Positions 44,193 to 54,016 of a stretch of DNA of 64,000 nt are shown one piece after another (positions within the stretch are counted from its first letter, which is position 1; the number at the start of each line of letters is the position of its first letter). Position numbers and translations under genes: made by a program. A model generated the notes under the pieces. That model did no database searches. It was not told the origin of the DNA and saw only the letters and a list, made by a program, of their open reading frames with translations. This DNA comes from Planococcus sp. CPCC 101016 (lineage in GTDB: Bacteria > Bacillota > Bacilli > Bacillales_A > Planococcaceae): NCBI RefSeq assembly GCF_007859295.1, contig NZ_VOHB01000002.1, positions 2,109,624 to 2,173,623 on the forward strand, written 5' to 3'.

Positions 44193-45010
44193 AACAATTC
44201 ATGTGCTGCTTTAACAGTTTCATCAATCAACGATTCAGAAACTTGAGCTATTTCACTGCCTTCAGCACTGGATTGAAGATGGAATAAGAATTCAATATTG
44301 CCTTCTCCACCGGTAATCGGCGAAAACGACATGTTTTTAACATGGAAGCCGGACTCTACTGCGAAGCTGCCAACTTTTTTTAATACATCCCGATGTACTT
44401 TCGCGTCGCGGATAATGCCCTTTTTCCCGACATTTTCTCTGCCGGCTTCAAACTGAGGCTTTACCAGCGCAATGACATCACCGCCCGGAACCAGAACTTG
44501 CTTCAGGACAGGAAAAATAATACGCAACGAAATAAACGAAACATCGATTGTAGCAAACTCTGGCAGCCCTTGGTTGAAATCTTCAGGTTTGGAATGGCGG
44601 AAATTCACCCGCTCCATTACGGTCACCCGTTCATCCTGCCGAATCTTCCAAGCCAATTGATTATAGCCGACATCCAGTGCATAGCAATGCTTAGCACCGT
44701 TCTGAAGAGCACAGTCCGTAAATCCGCCCGTCGATGAGCCGATATCAAGCATCAGTTTGGCGTCGACCGATAAATCGAATTCCTGCAGGGCTTTTTCAAG
44801 CTTCAAGCCGCCACGGCTAACATATTTCAAATCATTGCCTTTCATCTGCAACGGTGCGTCTTCCAAAATCTTCTCGCCTGGCTTGTTCATGCGTTCAGAT
44901 CCTGAATAGATAATTCCGGCCATGATGGCCCGTTTTGCTTTTTCGCGTGTTTCACAGATGCCCCGTTCAACTAACAGGACATCCACACGTTCTTTTTTAG
45001 GTTTATTCAT
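44189..45010 (-). CDS. tlyA: TlyA-family rRNA 2'-O-methyltransferase (YqxC-like)
   Basis: A 273-residue protein with an N-terminal S4 RNA-binding domain ('[25 protein letters not shown]') and a Rossmann methyltransferase domain ('[17 protein letters not shown]', '[15 protein letters not shown]'). Relatives methylate ribosomal RNA (capreomycin sensitivity) and have been described as haemolysins. It overlaps the end of dxs by four bases. Confidence 0.9.
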   Translation of the reverse strand: MNKPKKERVDVLLVERGICETREKAKRAIMAGIIYSGSERMNKPGEKILEDAPLQMKGNDLKYVSRGGLKLEKALQEFDLSVDAKLMLDIGSSTGGFTDCALQNGAKHCYALDVGYNQLAWKIRQDERVTVMERVNFRHSKPEDFNQGLPEFATIDVSFISLRIIFPVLKQVLVPGGDVIALVKPQFEAGRENVGKKGIIRDAKVHRDVLKKVGSFAVESGFHVKNMSFSPITGGEGNIEFLFHLQSSAEGSEIAQVSESLIDETVKAAHELL

Positions 45011-46911
45011 AGAGTAGTTGAGCCTGCCTGTTTTTTAGATTGCGTCCATTTGGTAATCACACGGACAACTTCGTCGCTGTTCAGATGAATTTCATCCATC
45101 AATTCAGAGACATCGCCGTGTTCAATAAATTGATCCGGAATCCCCAGACGGTCAATAACTGACTCGCGGTAATTGTTTTCTTGGGCAAATTCCAGAACGG
45201 CACTGCCGAATCCGCCTTGTAGAACGGCTTCTTCAATCGTCACTACTGGAATGTTGCGTTCAAAAATGCTGTGCAGCATTGCTTGATCCATTGGTTTAAT
45301 GAAACGTGCATTTACCACTTGGGCTGAAATGCCTTGTTCAAGCAATTGCTCCGCTGCGTGCAATGCCATTGGAATAGTTGTACCAAAAGTCAGGATTACT
45401 GCATCTGTTCCTTCTTTCAGCACTTCCCATGAACCAATCGGCAATGCCTGAAGCTCCTCGTCCATCGGCACGCCTAAGCCATTGCCTCTTGGATAACGCA
45501 AAGCAATCGGTCCGCCGTTGTAGTCAATAGCCGTTTTGACCATATGCTGTCCTTCATTTTCATCTTTAGGCATCATGATGACCATATTAGGCAAGTGCCG
45601 TAGGAAGGCGATATCGAACACACCTTGATGCGTTTCGCCGTCTGCTCCAACAAGCCCAGAACGGTCAATTCCGATAAAGACATTCAAATTCTGACGGCAA
45701 ATATCATGGACCACCTGATCATATGCACGCTGCAGGAATGTCGAATAAATCGCCAGAAACGGTTTCATGTCTTGTGTGGCAAGACCCGCCGCCATCGTTG
45801 TTGCATGCTGTTCGGCAATCCCGACGTCAAACATCCGGTCAGGAAACTCAGAAGCAAAACCTTCCAGCTTCGAGCCGACCGGCATTGCCGGAGTAATCGC
45901 AACAATGCGCTCATCCGTCCGTGCCAATTTGCGGACAGTTTCAGCAACCAGCCCACTCCATGAAGGAGCTTTCGAAGAAGACTTCACTAAATCTCCAGTT
46001 TCCATCTTGTACGGTCCGGTACCGTGCCAAGTGCCGATTGTGTCCTGTTCAGCCGGCAAGAACCCTTTTCCTTTTTTTGTAACCACATGAAGCAGGACCG
46101 GTCCTTTTGTTTTCTTGGCATAACGCAGGTTATCTTCCAGCTCTTCCAGGTCGTGACCGTCAATCGGCCCCAGATAGGTAAAGCCCAGCTCTTCAAAGAA
46201 CATACCTGAAACTACCAGATATTTTAAAGAATCTTTAACCCGTTCAGCAGTTGACGCTAATCTGTCGCCCACAGCCGGGACTTTCTTCAATAAATATTCC
46301 AAATCGTCTTTGACTTTATTGTATTTCCCAGCTGTCCGCATGCGGCCAAGCATGCTGTGCATAGCGCCGACATTCGGTGCAATGGACATTTCATTGTCAT
46401 TGAGTATGACGACCATATCTGTCTGCGCGTGGCCAATATGATTAAGCGCTTCGAAAGCCATACCGCCTGTTAAGGCACCATCGCCGATGATCGGGATGAC
46501 GTGATTGGTGTCTTTTTTAATGTCACGAGCTGCCGCCATTCCCATAGCCGCTGACAAGGAAGTCGAACTATGTCCAGTTTCCCACACATCGTGATCGCTT
46601 TCATTGCGTTTCGGAAATCCGCAAAGACCTTTAAATTGACGCAAGGTGTCAAATTGGCTGGCTCTTCCGGTTAGAATTTTATGGACGTAAGATTGATGCC
46701 CTACATCCCAGATAAATTTGTCAGATGGGCTATCGAATACTTTGTGCAATGCCACTGTCAGTTCCACTACACCGAGATTCGGACCAATATGCCCGCCTGT
46801 TCTTGATAAGTTCTCTATCAGAAACCGTCTTATATCTTCACTTAATACTTCAAGCTGTTTTGTAGTCAGCTTCTTTAAGAAAGATGGACCAGTAATCGAA
46901 TGAAGATCCAT
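45007..46911 (-). CDS. dxs: 1-Deoxy-D-xylulose-5-phosphate synthase
   Basis: First enzyme of the MEP isoprenoid pathway: pyruvate + glyceraldehyde-3-phosphate to DXP, thiamine-diphosphate dependent. About 634 residues with '[20 protein letters not shown]', the ThDP motif '[20 protein letters not shown]...LNDN' and the pyrimidine-domain '[16 protein letters not shown]'. Several in-frame starts exist; ATG 46911 gives the family N-terminus with AAAGGTG 10 bases away. ispA, the next isoprenoid gene, lies just upstream. Confidence 0.95.
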   Translation of the reverse strand: MDLHSITGPSFLKKLTTKQLEVLSEDIRRFLIENLSRTGGHIGPNLGVVELTVALHKVFDSPSDKFIWDVGHQSYVHKILTGRASQFDTLRQFKGLCGFPKRNESDHDVWETGHSSTSLSAAMGMAAARDIKKDTNHVIPIIGDGALTGGMAFEALNHIGHAQTDMVVILNDNEMSIAPNVGAMHSMLGRMRTAGKYNKVKDDLEYLLKKVPAVGDRLASTAERVKDSLKYLVVSGMFFEELGFTYLGPIDGHDLEELEDNLRYAKKTKGPVLLHVVTKKGKGFLPAEQDTIGTWHGTGPYKMETGDLVKSSSKAPSWSGLVAETVRKLARTDERIVAITPAMPVGSKLEGFASEFPDRMFDVGIAEQHATTMAAGLATQDMKPFLAIYSTFLQRAYDQVVHDICRQNLNVFIGIDRSGLVGADGETHQGVFDIAFLRHLPNMVIMMPKDENEGQHMVKTAIDYNGGPIALRYPRGNGLGVPMDEELQALPIGSWEVLKEGTDAVILTFGTTIPMALHAAEQLLEQGISAQVVNARFIKPMDQAMLHSIFERNIPVVTIEEAVLQGGFGSAVLEFAQENNYRESVIDRLGIPDQFIEHGDVSELMDEIHLNSDEVVRVITKWTQSKKQAGSTTL

Positions 46912-47002
46912 TGCCATCACGCACCTTTTATAAAATTTTCCTTCAGACTGTCTGTTCATATTATATCAATACACAGGGAATGTACAAATCAGAGCCTTAG
47001 AA

Positions 47003-47884
47003 TCAGCTTTTTCTTTGGACAATCAAGTGCGTCAATTGCAGTAGCAATGGTTTTTCGCCTTTCAGCGATTCGAGGGCTTTAATGGCTTCAGAAGCATGAT
47101 AGTCTAGCTTCTCCTTCGCTTTTGGTAAAGTCAATAAACCAGGATAGGTACTTTTTTCACTTGATTCATCTTTTCCAGCTGTCTTGCCGAGCTCCTGGGA
47201 AGTTCCGGTGACATCCAAAATATCGTCCTGTATTTGGAATGCCAGACCCAGATGCTCTCCAAAGCGGCTGAGTGCAACGATTTCTTCATTCGATGCCTGA
47301 GCTAATATACCCCCGGCTAAAATGCTGTAAGTCAGCAATGCGCCGGTTTTTAAACGGTGCACCTGCTCCAGTTCTTCAAGCGTCAATTTCTTCTCTTCGC
47401 CTTCAATGTCCAGCACCTGGCCACCGACCATACCTTCAGCGCCTGCAGAAACACTCATCAAGTCAATGAGCCGCACTTTATCGTCGCTTGAGACATTAGA
47501 TAAGCGCGCAACGATGCCGAAGCTGTAAGTCAAAAGGGCATCACCGGCAAGAATAGCGACTGCTTCTCCAAACACCTTATGGTTGGTCGGCATGCCGCGT
47601 CTCAAGTCGTCATTATCCATACTTGGCAAATCATCATGAATCAGCGAATAGGTATGAATCATTTCAATCGCAGCAGCCACTTTAAGGGCATCCGGATGTT
47701 CCTCACCGTTCAACTCATGAAGAACTGCCAGCAGCAGAATCGGACGGATCCGCTTTCCACCAGCCTGCAGCGAATAATGCATCGACTCTTTCAATACATC
47801 CGGAATCGACAAAGACAAGATCTGCTGAGCCATTTCCTGTTGGATAAGTGGTTCATAATGGGTTCTGAATTGAGTTAAATTCAT
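47003..47884 (-). CDS. ispA: Polyprenyl (farnesyl) diphosphate synthase
   Basis: Condenses IPP with DMAPP/GPP to farnesyl diphosphate. The 293 residues show the first Asp-rich motif 'HDDLPSMDNDDLRRG' and the second 'FQIQDDILD', plus 'GGKRIRPILLLA'. It overlaps xseB by four bases and is followed by dxs, as in Bacillus. Confidence 0.94.
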   Translation of the reverse strand: MNLTQFRTHYEPLIQQEMAQQILSLSIPDVLKESMHYSLQAGGKRIRPILLLAVLHELNGEEHPDALKVAAAIEMIHTYSLIHDDLPSMDNDDLRRGMPTNHKVFGEAVAILAGDALLTYSFGIVARLSNVSSDDKVRLIDLMSVSAGAEGMVGGQVLDIEGEEKKLTLEELEQVHRLKTGALLTYSILAGGILAQASNEEIVALSRFGEHLGLAFQIQDDILDVTGTSQELGKTAGKDESSEKSTYPGLLTLPKAKEKLDYHASEAIKALESLKGEKPLLLQLTHLIVQRKS

Positions 47885-48117
47885 TTGGCATTCCCGTCCA
47901 TTTCTATGTCAGCCGGCACTTCTTTGCCGTCTTTCATCATCGTTACCAATTGACTTTCCGCGTTCTGCAACTTATCGTGGCAGACTTTTGAGAGCTCCAT
48001 GCCTTTTTGGTAAAGCGTCAGTGCCTGTTCGAGCGGCACATCCCCTTGTTCAAGCTGGCGGACAATTTCCTCAAGTTGTTCCATTGCATCATTGAACATG
48101 ATTTTCTTTTCAGCCAT
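47881..48117 (-). CDS. xseB: Exodeoxyribonuclease VII small subunit
   Basis: A 78-residue helical protein ('FNDAMEQLEEIVRQLEQGDVPLEQALTLYQKGMEL', the XseB family pattern) that binds the XseA large subunit. Its first codons overlap the end of xseA by 8 bases. Confidence 0.95.
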   Translation of the reverse strand: MAEKKIMFNDAMEQLEEIVRQLEQGDVPLEQALTLYQKGMELSKVCHDKLQNAESQLVTMMKDGKEVPADIEMDGNAK

Positions 48118-49471
48118 CGTTTTGGTCTCCTTCGTTTGCTGGAATTATTTCATCTACAGTTGTTTGGACAGTGCCATCCTGCATCGCGATGGTCAGACGG
48201 TCTCCCGTTTTGACCTGCGAAACGCTTTTAACGACGGTGCCCTCAATATAAGGAATCGAATAGCCGCGATCCATAATTTTAAGCGGGCTCAGCGCATCGA
48301 GTGTCCGAATCGCTGAAGATAATTGCTGCGAACGGTTCTTCAGCAACTGATTCATCTGATAATCGAGCCTTCTCGCGAGTTCCGTTACGTCTGTTTCAGA
48401 CTGACGGATCCGTTGAAGTGGAATGCGTGACTTTAGCTGTTGGTCCAAAGTCCGGTAGCGTTCTTTAGAGCGGTTCAAATGCTGCAGGGATTCCCGCTGC
48501 AAAGATTCGGTTGCGCGCTCGACACGTTCAATAAACGGCCGGTACAGGCGCTCCGGATATGCCAGTGGAAATGAAGAAGCCAAACGGTTCAATGACTGCT
48601 TTTGCTGATTGACCGTTCCGGAAACGGTCCGGTACATTCGGTTGCGGTAACTCGATATGCGTTCCAGCAACTCCGCCTGGCTTGGAACGGCAAGTTCCGC
48701 CGCTGCTGTTGGTGTCGGCGCCCGAAGATCCGACACGAAATCGGCAATGGTGGTATCGGTTTCATGTCCAATAGCGGAAATGACCGGAATCTGAGAATCA
48801 AAAATGACACGAGCCACCGCTTCTTCATTGAATGCCCATAGATCTTCGATGGAACCTCCGCCCCGCCCGACGATCAAAACATCGAAATCACCTTGATTGG
48901 CGGCTTGAATAGACTGGACGATGGATTGTGTCGCACCGCCTCCTTGAACAAGGGTCGGGTACAATACAACATCAGCCAACGGATAGCGGCGATGAAGCGT
49001 AATGATAATATCGCGTACTGCAGCGCCTGTCTGGGCAGTCACTACTGCGATCCGTTTTGGAAACCGCGGCAATGGTTTTTTATGGGCAGCATTAAACAAG
49101 CCTTCTTTAGCCAATTTCTCTTTTAACTGTTCAAATGCCAGGTAATAATCACCGATGCCATCAGCCTGCATGGACTGGGCGTATAATTGGTATTGGCCGG
49201 ATGCCTCGTAAACTGTAACATCCCCACGGATAAGTACAGTCATCCCGCTTTCCGGTTTGAATTTGACGCTTTTCGCACTGGCTGAAAACATAACGCCAGG
49301 CAAACGGGCAGCATTGTCTTTCAAGGTAAAGTAAATATGGCCGCTAGTATGGATTTTGACGTTCGACAATTCACCTTTGACATAAACATCTCGAAGATGA
49401 GGATCGGCATCAAATTTCTTCTTTATGTATTTGGTTAATGCTTTGACACTCAAGTACGGGTCGGTAGACAC
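48110..49471 (-). CDS. xseA: Exodeoxyribonuclease VII large subunit
   Basis: Catalytic subunit of the single-strand-specific exonuclease. The 453 residues begin with an OB-fold domain ('YVKGELSNVKIHTSGHIYFTLKD'), then the catalytic core with 'GRGGGSIEDLWAFNEE' and 'SAIGHETDTTIADFVSDLRAPTPTAAAE', then a coiled-coil tail. The start is GTG 49471 with AGGGG 8 bases upstream. Starts the xseA-xseB-ispA unit after the folD terminator. Confidence 0.95.
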   Translation of the reverse strand: MSTDPYLSVKALTKYIKKKFDADPHLRDVYVKGELSNVKIHTSGHIYFTLKDNAARLPGVMFSASAKSVKFKPESGMTVLIRGDVTVYEASGQYQLYAQSMQADGIGDYYLAFEQLKEKLAKEGLFNAAHKKPLPRFPKRIAVVTAQTGAAVRDIIITLHRRYPLADVVLYPTLVQGGGATQSIVQSIQAANQGDFDVLIVGRGGGSIEDLWAFNEEAVARVIFDSQIPVISAIGHETDTTIADFVSDLRAPTPTAAAELAVPSQAELLERISSYRNRMYRTVSGTVNQQKQSLNRLASSFPLAYPERLYRPFIERVERATESLQRESLQHLNRSKERYRTLDQQLKSRIPLQRIRQSETDVTELARRLDYQMNQLLKNRSQQLSSAIRTLDALSPLKIMDRGYSIPYIEGTVVKSVSQVKTGDRLTIAMQDGTVQTTVDEIIPANEGDQNDG

Positions 49472-49493
49472 ACTTTCAACCCCTGTCTGTGAA

Positions 49494-49527
49494 TTTAAAA
49501 AGCTGTCTTTCTTTCGAAAAACAGCCC
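49494..49527 (-). terminator. Terminator of nusB-folD
   Basis: On the minus strand GCTGTTTTTC-GAAA-GAAAGACAGC (one mismatch) is followed by TTTTTA. Confidence 0.82.
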
Positions 49528-49549
49528 TATTGCTATTTATTTTACATGC

Positions 49550-50416
49550 TTATACTTGTTTTGTCTTTGATAATCCTTTTTCAGCTGATTCCAATGTATT
49601 GCCCATCAGCATCGCAATGGTCATCGGCCCAACGCCGCCTGGAACCGGTGTCACAAAACCAGCCGTTTCCTGAACATCCTGAAAGTCGACATCGCCGCAT
49701 AATTTGCCGTTTTCGTCCCGGTTCATCCCGACATCAATAATGACTGCACCTGGTTTGATGAACGTATGGTCGATAAATTTTGCTCTGCCAATAGCGGCAA
49801 TCAGAATATCGGCTTGTGCCGTGAAGCTCGACAGATCTTTTGTTTTTGAATGGCAGTAAGTCACTGTTGCATCCTTTTGCAAAAGCAGCTGGCCAATCGG
49901 TTTGCCGACAATATTGCTGCGGCCGACTACCACTGCATGTTTGCCTGCCGGGTCGATGCCGTAATGCGACAACAGCTCCATAATGCCATGTGGTGTACAT
50001 GGCAGGAAGGCGTCTTTGCCAATCATCATATTGCCAACTGAAATCGGATGGAATCCATCCACATCTTTTTCAGGGCTAATCGCCGAAATCACTTTGAATT
50101 CATCAATTTGTCCGGGCAGCGGCAATTGAACAAGGATGCCATGTATAGCCGGATCGTTGTTCAATTCATCGATTTTCCCTAGCAATTCCTGCTCAGTCAA
50201 TGTATCCGGAAATTGGTGAAGGTCTGAACGCATTCCTAAAGCTTCACAAGTTTTCTTTTTGTTTTTTACATATGTAAGGGAGGCGGAATTTTCCCCGACC
50301 AGCACAACTGCTAGTCCTGGGACAATTCCTTGTTGCGCTAATTTTTCTACGCGTTCTTTTACCTGTACTTTAATTTTCTGGCTTACCGCTTTTCCATCAA
50401 TCAATTTTGCAGTCAT
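49550..50416 (-). CDS. folD: Bifunctional methylenetetrahydrofolate dehydrogenase/cyclohydrolase
   Basis: Interconverts 5,10-methylene-, methenyl- and 10-formyl-THF, supplying one-carbon units for purines. The 288 residues contain the catalytic Tyr-Lys region ('[17 protein letters not shown]'), '[11 protein letters not shown]' and '[17 protein letters not shown]', '[15 protein letters not shown]'. It follows nusB by 14 bases; a PurBox pair controls the unit. Confidence 0.95.
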   Translation of the reverse strand: MTAKLIDGKAVSQKIKVQVKERVEKLAQQGIVPGLAVVLVGENSASLTYVKNKKKTCEALGMRSDLHQFPDTLTEQELLGKIDELNNDPAIHGILVQLPLPGQIDEFKVISAISPEKDVDGFHPISVGNMMIGKDAFLPCTPHGIMELLSHYGIDPAGKHAVVVGRSNIVGKPIGQLLLQKDATVTYCHSKTKDLSSFTAQADILIAAIGRAKFIDHTFIKPGAVIIDVGMNRDENGKLCGDVDFQDVQETAGFVTPVPGGVGPMTIAMLMGNTLESAEKGLSKTKQV

Positions 50417-50430
50417 GTAAACTCCTCCAA

Positions 50431-50820
50431 TTAATTTGCTGTTTCGTCAGTAAATTTCGACAGGACCCCATTAACAAACCGGCTGGATTTGTCATCTCCA
50501 AAAGTTTTGCTCAATTCGATCGCTTCGTTCATGATTACGCGTGACGGAGCGTCTTCCATATAGCCCAGTTCAAAGACAGCCATGCGAAGGATTGTCCGCT
50601 CAATCTTTGGCAACCGTTCCAATGACCAGTTTTCCAAATGACCAACCAGCTTTTCGTCGATTTCTGCCATATTGGCATGGGTGCCCTGCACCAATAAGTT
50701 ATAAAAATTATCATTTTCGCCAGCCATTACATGGTCCATCGCTTCATCGATGGTAAGTTCAGTGCCCTCTAGTTGAAATAAGGTCTGAAGCGCTTTTTCG
50801 CGTGCTTCGTGTCGTTTCAT
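50431..50820 (-). CDS. nusB: Transcription antitermination factor NusB
   Basis: A 129-residue all-helical protein that joins NusE (S10) at boxA of rRNA operons. '[18 protein letters not shown]' and the C-terminal '[25 protein letters not shown]' are diagnostic. First gene of nusB-folD. Confidence 0.95.
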   Translation of the reverse strand: MKRHEAREKALQTLFQLEGTELTIDEAMDHVMAGENDNFYNLLVQGTHANMAEIDEKLVGHLENWSLERLPKIERTILRMAVFELGYMEDAPSRVIMNEAIELSKTFGDDKSSRFVNGVLSKFTDETAN

Positions 50821-50858
50821 AATGTATCCGATCTCCTTTTCACAGCTAATTATCCCTC

Positions 50859-50908
50859 ATTATACAGGTATTCGGGCCGAACTTCCATGTTTGAAATGTT
50901 CGGTCAAT
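50859..50908 (-). promoter_or_regulatory. PurBox pair and promoter of nusB-folD
   Basis: Two inverted PurR half-sites: CCGAAC on the plus strand at 50877-50882 and its complement GTTCGG at 50898-50903, 15 bases apart. In minus-strand sense the first reads TTGACCGAACATT, a very good PurBox. TATAAT (50864-50859) lies just downstream, so bound PurR would cover the -35 region. folD belongs to the PurR regulon in B. subtilis. Control by purine supply is inferred. Confidence 0.8.
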
Positions 50909-50976
50909 AGGGCATTTGCAACTCTATATACCGATTCGCTGCAGGAATATTTTGGGTATATCCGGCATAAACAAAG

Positions 50977-51021
50977 AGAAGGCTGTCCTCCAGCCATTGA
51001 AAGGGCTTGAAGACAGCCTTG
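50977..51021 (-). terminator. Terminator of accB-accC-yqhY
   Basis: On the minus strand AAGGCTGTC and GGACAGCCTT pair around a long partly paired loop, followed by CTCTTTG; the T-run is poor. Confidence 0.65.
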
Positions 51022-51025
51022 CTGC

Positions 51026-51421
51026 TTATTCTGCTGCTTGCGGCTCGAAATTGACGCCGGTAATATGGACGTTCACTTCCTGAGTTTGAAGTGAGGTCAT
51101 ATTTTCGAGCGTCTGCCGTACCTGCTCTTGAATCTTTAACGCAGTCTTAGGAATCGACACACCGTAATTGATGACACAATAAACATCAATCGCCAGTCCT
51201 TCTTCGGACAAGTCGGTCTTAATGCCTTTGCCATGGACTTTCTTCCCTAAACGCTCCACAACCCCTGAAGCAAAATTACCGCGCATGCTGGCAACCCCTT
51301 CAATATCCGTTGCAGCAATGCTTGCAATAATCTCCAAAACTTCCGGGGCCACTTCGATATTCCCTAAATCCTGTGCTCCATGCGATTTCATGCGTACATA
51401 AGGTGCCGTTTTTTCTGCCAT
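51026..51421 (-). CDS. yqhY: Asp23/Gls24 family envelope stress protein (YqhY-like)
   Basis: A 131-residue Asp23-family protein ('GNIEVAPEVLEIIASIAATDIEGVASM', 'VDVYCVINYGVSIPKTALKIQEQV' pattern). In B. subtilis yqhY follows accBC and affects acetyl-CoA carboxylase activity; its molecular role is open. Placed 15 bases after accC, so in the same operon. Confidence 0.9.
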   Translation of the reverse strand: MAEKTAPYVRMKSHGAQDLGNIEVAPEVLEIIASIAATDIEGVASMRGNFASGVVERLGKKVHGKGIKTDLSEEGLAIDVYCVINYGVSIPKTALKIQEQVRQTLENMTSLQTQEVNVHITGVNFEPQAAE

Positions 51422-51436
51422 TCGAAAAGCTCCTCC

Positions 51437-52786
51437 TTATGATCCCAACACATCGTATTTTTCAAGGAATTTCGTATTGAAATCACCTGATTTGAATACT
51501 TCGTGATCCATTAATTTCAAATGGAATGGAATCGTCGTAAACACGCCTTCAATGACGAACTCATCCAGTGCGCGTTTCATTTTCGCTACTGCCTCTTCGC
51601 GTGTATCTGCAAAGGTAATCAGTTTGGCTACCATAGAATCATAGTATGGTGGAATAGTATATCCGGAATACATAGCCGAATCAATTCTCACACCCAAACC
51701 GCCTGGAGGCAGATACATATCAATTTTCCCTGCCGAAGGCATAAAATTCTTTGCCGGGTTTTCCGCATTGATGCGGCATTCAATCGACCAGCCTTTAAAA
51801 GTGACATCTTCCTGTTTATAAGCCAAAGTTTCACCTGATGCAACTCTCAATTGCTGTTGGATCAAGTCAATCCCTGTAATCATTTCCGTAACTGGGTGCT
51901 CAACTTGGATGCGTGTGTTCATTTCCATGAAATAGAACTTCTGATTGACAGCATCAAAAATGAATTCTACCGTTCCCGCTCCGCGGTAATTGACTGCTAA
52001 TGCCGCTTTAACGGCCGCATCTCCCATTTCCGCTCGCAATTCAGGTGACAAAGCCGGTGATGGCGCTTCTTCAACCAATTTTTGCATGCGGCGCTGGATC
52101 GAGCAATCGCGTTCACCTAAATGAATAGCATTGCCATGTGAATCCGCCAGCACTTGAATTTCGATATGACGAAAATCTTCGATGAATTTTTCAATGTAAA
52201 CACCGGGATTACCGAACGCTGCCGCGGCTTCTTTTTGAGTCATATTCAAGCCGGCAATGAAATCTTCACGCGTACGCGCCACACGGATTCCTTTACCGCC
52301 GCCGCCAGCCGTCGCTTTGATGATGACCGGAAATCCGAGTTCATCCGCAATGCGCAAACCGTCTTCTTCACTTGCTACAATGCCGGTAGAGCCCGGCACT
52401 ACAGGCACGCCTGCTTTACGCATCGTTTCACGTGCCACGTCTTTAGTGCCCATCCGTGATATCGCATCCGCCGTTGGACCGATGAACATAATGTCGCAAG
52501 CTTCGCAAAGCTCAGCAAAGCTGGCATTTTCAGCCAGGAATCCGTACCCGGGATGAATGCCATCGCAATTGGTCAATTTAGCAACTGACATGATATTTGA
52601 AAAGTTCAAATAGCTATCTTTCGATAGTTTTGGACCGATGCAATACGCTTCATCCGCAAGTTCGACATGAAGCGCCTCTTTGTCGGCTTCTGAGTATACA
52701 GCGACCGTCTCGATATCCATTTCCTTACAGGCACGGATGATCCGGACCGCAATTTCTCCACGGTTTGCAATCAATACTTTCTTCAT
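51437..52786 (-). CDS. accC: Acetyl-CoA carboxylase, biotin carboxylase subunit
   Basis: ATP-grasp enzyme of about 449 residues that carboxylates biotin on AccB, the first step of fatty acid synthesis. 'KVLIANRGEIAVRIIRACKE', 'KATAGGGGKGIRVAR', 'ERDCSIQRRMQKL' and 'EMNTRIQVEHPVTE' are in place. The second ATG (52786) fits the GGGGAG ribosome site better than the first. It might also serve as the alpha subunit for the YqjD-type propionyl-CoA carboxyltransferase; that is speculation. Confidence 0.95.
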   Translation of the reverse strand: MKKVLIANRGEIAVRIIRACKEMDIETVAVYSEADKEALHVELADEAYCIGPKLSKDSYLNFSNIMSVAKLTNCDGIHPGYGFLAENASFAELCEACDIMFIGPTADAISRMGTKDVARETMRKAGVPVVPGSTGIVASEEDGLRIADELGFPVIIKATAGGGGKGIRVARTREDFIAGLNMTQKEAAAAFGNPGVYIEKFIEDFRHIEIQVLADSHGNAIHLGERDCSIQRRMQKLVEEAPSPALSPELRAEMGDAAVKAALAVNYRGAGTVEFIFDAVNQKFYFMEMNTRIQVEHPVTEMITGIDLIQQQLRVASGETLAYKQEDVTFKGWSIECRINAENPAKNFMPSAGKIDMYLPPGGLGVRIDSAMYSGYTIPPYYDSMVAKLITFADTREEAVAKMKRALDEFVIEGVFTTIPFHLKLMDHEVFKSGDFNTKFLEKYDVLGS

Positions 52787-52803
52787 AGCCATCTCCCCTT
52801 TCC

Positions 52804-53316
52804 TCAGTTTGCTTTGACGAGGAATAAAGGCTGGCCGTATTCGACAAGCTGACCATCTTTTACAAGAATTTCAGCAATTTCCCCATCCACTTCCGCTTCA
52901 ATTTCATTGAATAATTTCATCGCTTCGACGATGCAAACCACTTGATCGGCAGATACTTTAGTTCCTGCCTGCACATAAGGCGCTTCATCCGGAGATGGAG
53001 ATTCATAGAAGGTACCGACCATTGGCGAAAGGATTTTATGGTATTCGGAATCATCGGAAACCAGGATCTCCGGTGCTTCCTGAGAAACCAATTCCTCCGC
53101 TTTCGGTTCTTTTGCAGGTGCAGGAGCGCTTGGTGCTTCAGAAGCTTTAGATGTCTGAGTTGCCTCCACAGGTGAGCTGCTTATCTGCTGAGCTTTACCC
53201 GAGCCGCTTTTCTTCATTTTAACTTTAACGCCTTCAAATTCGTAAGAGAATTCTTCGATGGATGACCCATCTACTAATTTGATAATTTCACGGATTTCTT
53301 GGATTTTCATATTCAT
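52804..53316 (-). CDS. accB: Biotin carboxyl carrier protein of acetyl-CoA carboxylase
   Basis: A 170-residue carrier: helical N-terminus ([20 protein letters not shown]), an Ala/Pro/Ser/Glu-rich hinge (about 40-85) and the biotinyl domain with biotin Lys K134 in '[13 protein letters not shown]'. Two ATGs two codons apart are both possible (53316, 53310). It lies directly downstream of efp; the spoIIIA operon that separates these genes in sporulating Bacillus is missing. Confidence 0.95.
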   Translation of the reverse strand: MNMKIQEIREIIKLVDGSSIEEFSYEFEGVKVKMKKSGSGKAQQISSSPVEATQTSKASEAPSAPAPAKEPKAEELVSQEAPEILVSDDSEYHKILSPMVGTFYESPSPDEAPYVQAGTKVSADQVVCIVEAMKLFNEIEAEVDGEIAEILVKDGQLVEYGQPLFLVKAN

Positions 53317-53399
53317 CCTACTCCCCTAATATGTATTTAACTGATTCCTATTCCATTTTAGACTTTTTCAGCTTATTTTGAAATAGCAAAGCCGACTTT

Positions 53400-53435
53400 T
53401 TAAAAAAAGGCCTCTACAATAAGAGGCCTTTTCAC
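53400..53435 (-). terminator. Terminator of efp
   Basis: AAAAGGCCTCT-TATTGT-AGAGGCCTTTT followed by TTTAAAAAG on the minus strand; an 11-pair stem. Confidence 0.9.
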
Positions 53436-53438
53436 TTA

Positions 53439-53999
53439 TTATTGAGCTCTTGAAACGTAAGAAGAATCGGTTGTGTTGATGATCAAGTGATCCCCTTCAT
53501 TGATGAAGAACGGTACTTGAACTGACAATCCTGTTGACAGTTTAGCCGGCTTTGATCCACCGCTTGCTGTATCGCCTTTAATGCCCGGGTCTGTTTCTAC
53601 TACTTCGAGCACAACCGTGTTCGGCAATTCGACGCCAAGCACTTCGCCTTGAAACTGGATTACTTGGACTTCCATGTTTTCCTGAAGAAACTTCAACTCA
53701 TATTCGATGTTCTGTTCCGGTAATTCGATCTGATCGTAAGTCTCTGTATCCATGAATGCATGTGTATCTCCATTGGCATACAAATACTGCATTTTGCGAT
53801 TGTCAATTTGTGCTTTGGCAACTTTTTCACCTGCACGGAAAGTTTTTTCAGTAACACTTCCTGAGCGCAAATTGCGAAGTTTCGTCCGTACGAAAGCAGC
53901 GCCTTTACCTGGTTTTACATGTTGGAATTCCATTACGCGCCAAATTCCGCCATCTACTTCAATTGTTACACCTGTTTTAAAATCGTTTACTGAAATCAT
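53439..53999 (-). CDS. efp: Elongation factor P
   Basis: Relieves ribosome stalling at polyproline stretches. The 186 residues begin [17 protein letters not shown]; the modifiable tip Lys is K32 in 'VKPGKGAAF', and the C-terminal '[11 protein letters not shown] ... [13 protein letters not shown]' closes the third domain. It follows papA, as in B. subtilis. Confidence 0.96.
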   Translation of the reverse strand: MISVNDFKTGVTIEVDGGIWRVMEFQHVKPGKGAAFVRTKLRNLRSGSVTEKTFRAGEKVAKAQIDNRKMQYLYANGDTHAFMDTETYDQIELPEQNIEYELKFLQENMEVQVIQFQGEVLGVELPNTVVLEVVETDPGIKGDTASGGSKPAKLSTGLSVQVPFFINEGDHLIINTTDSSYVSRAQ

Positions 54000-54016
54000 T
54001 ATAGTTCCTCCGTTTG

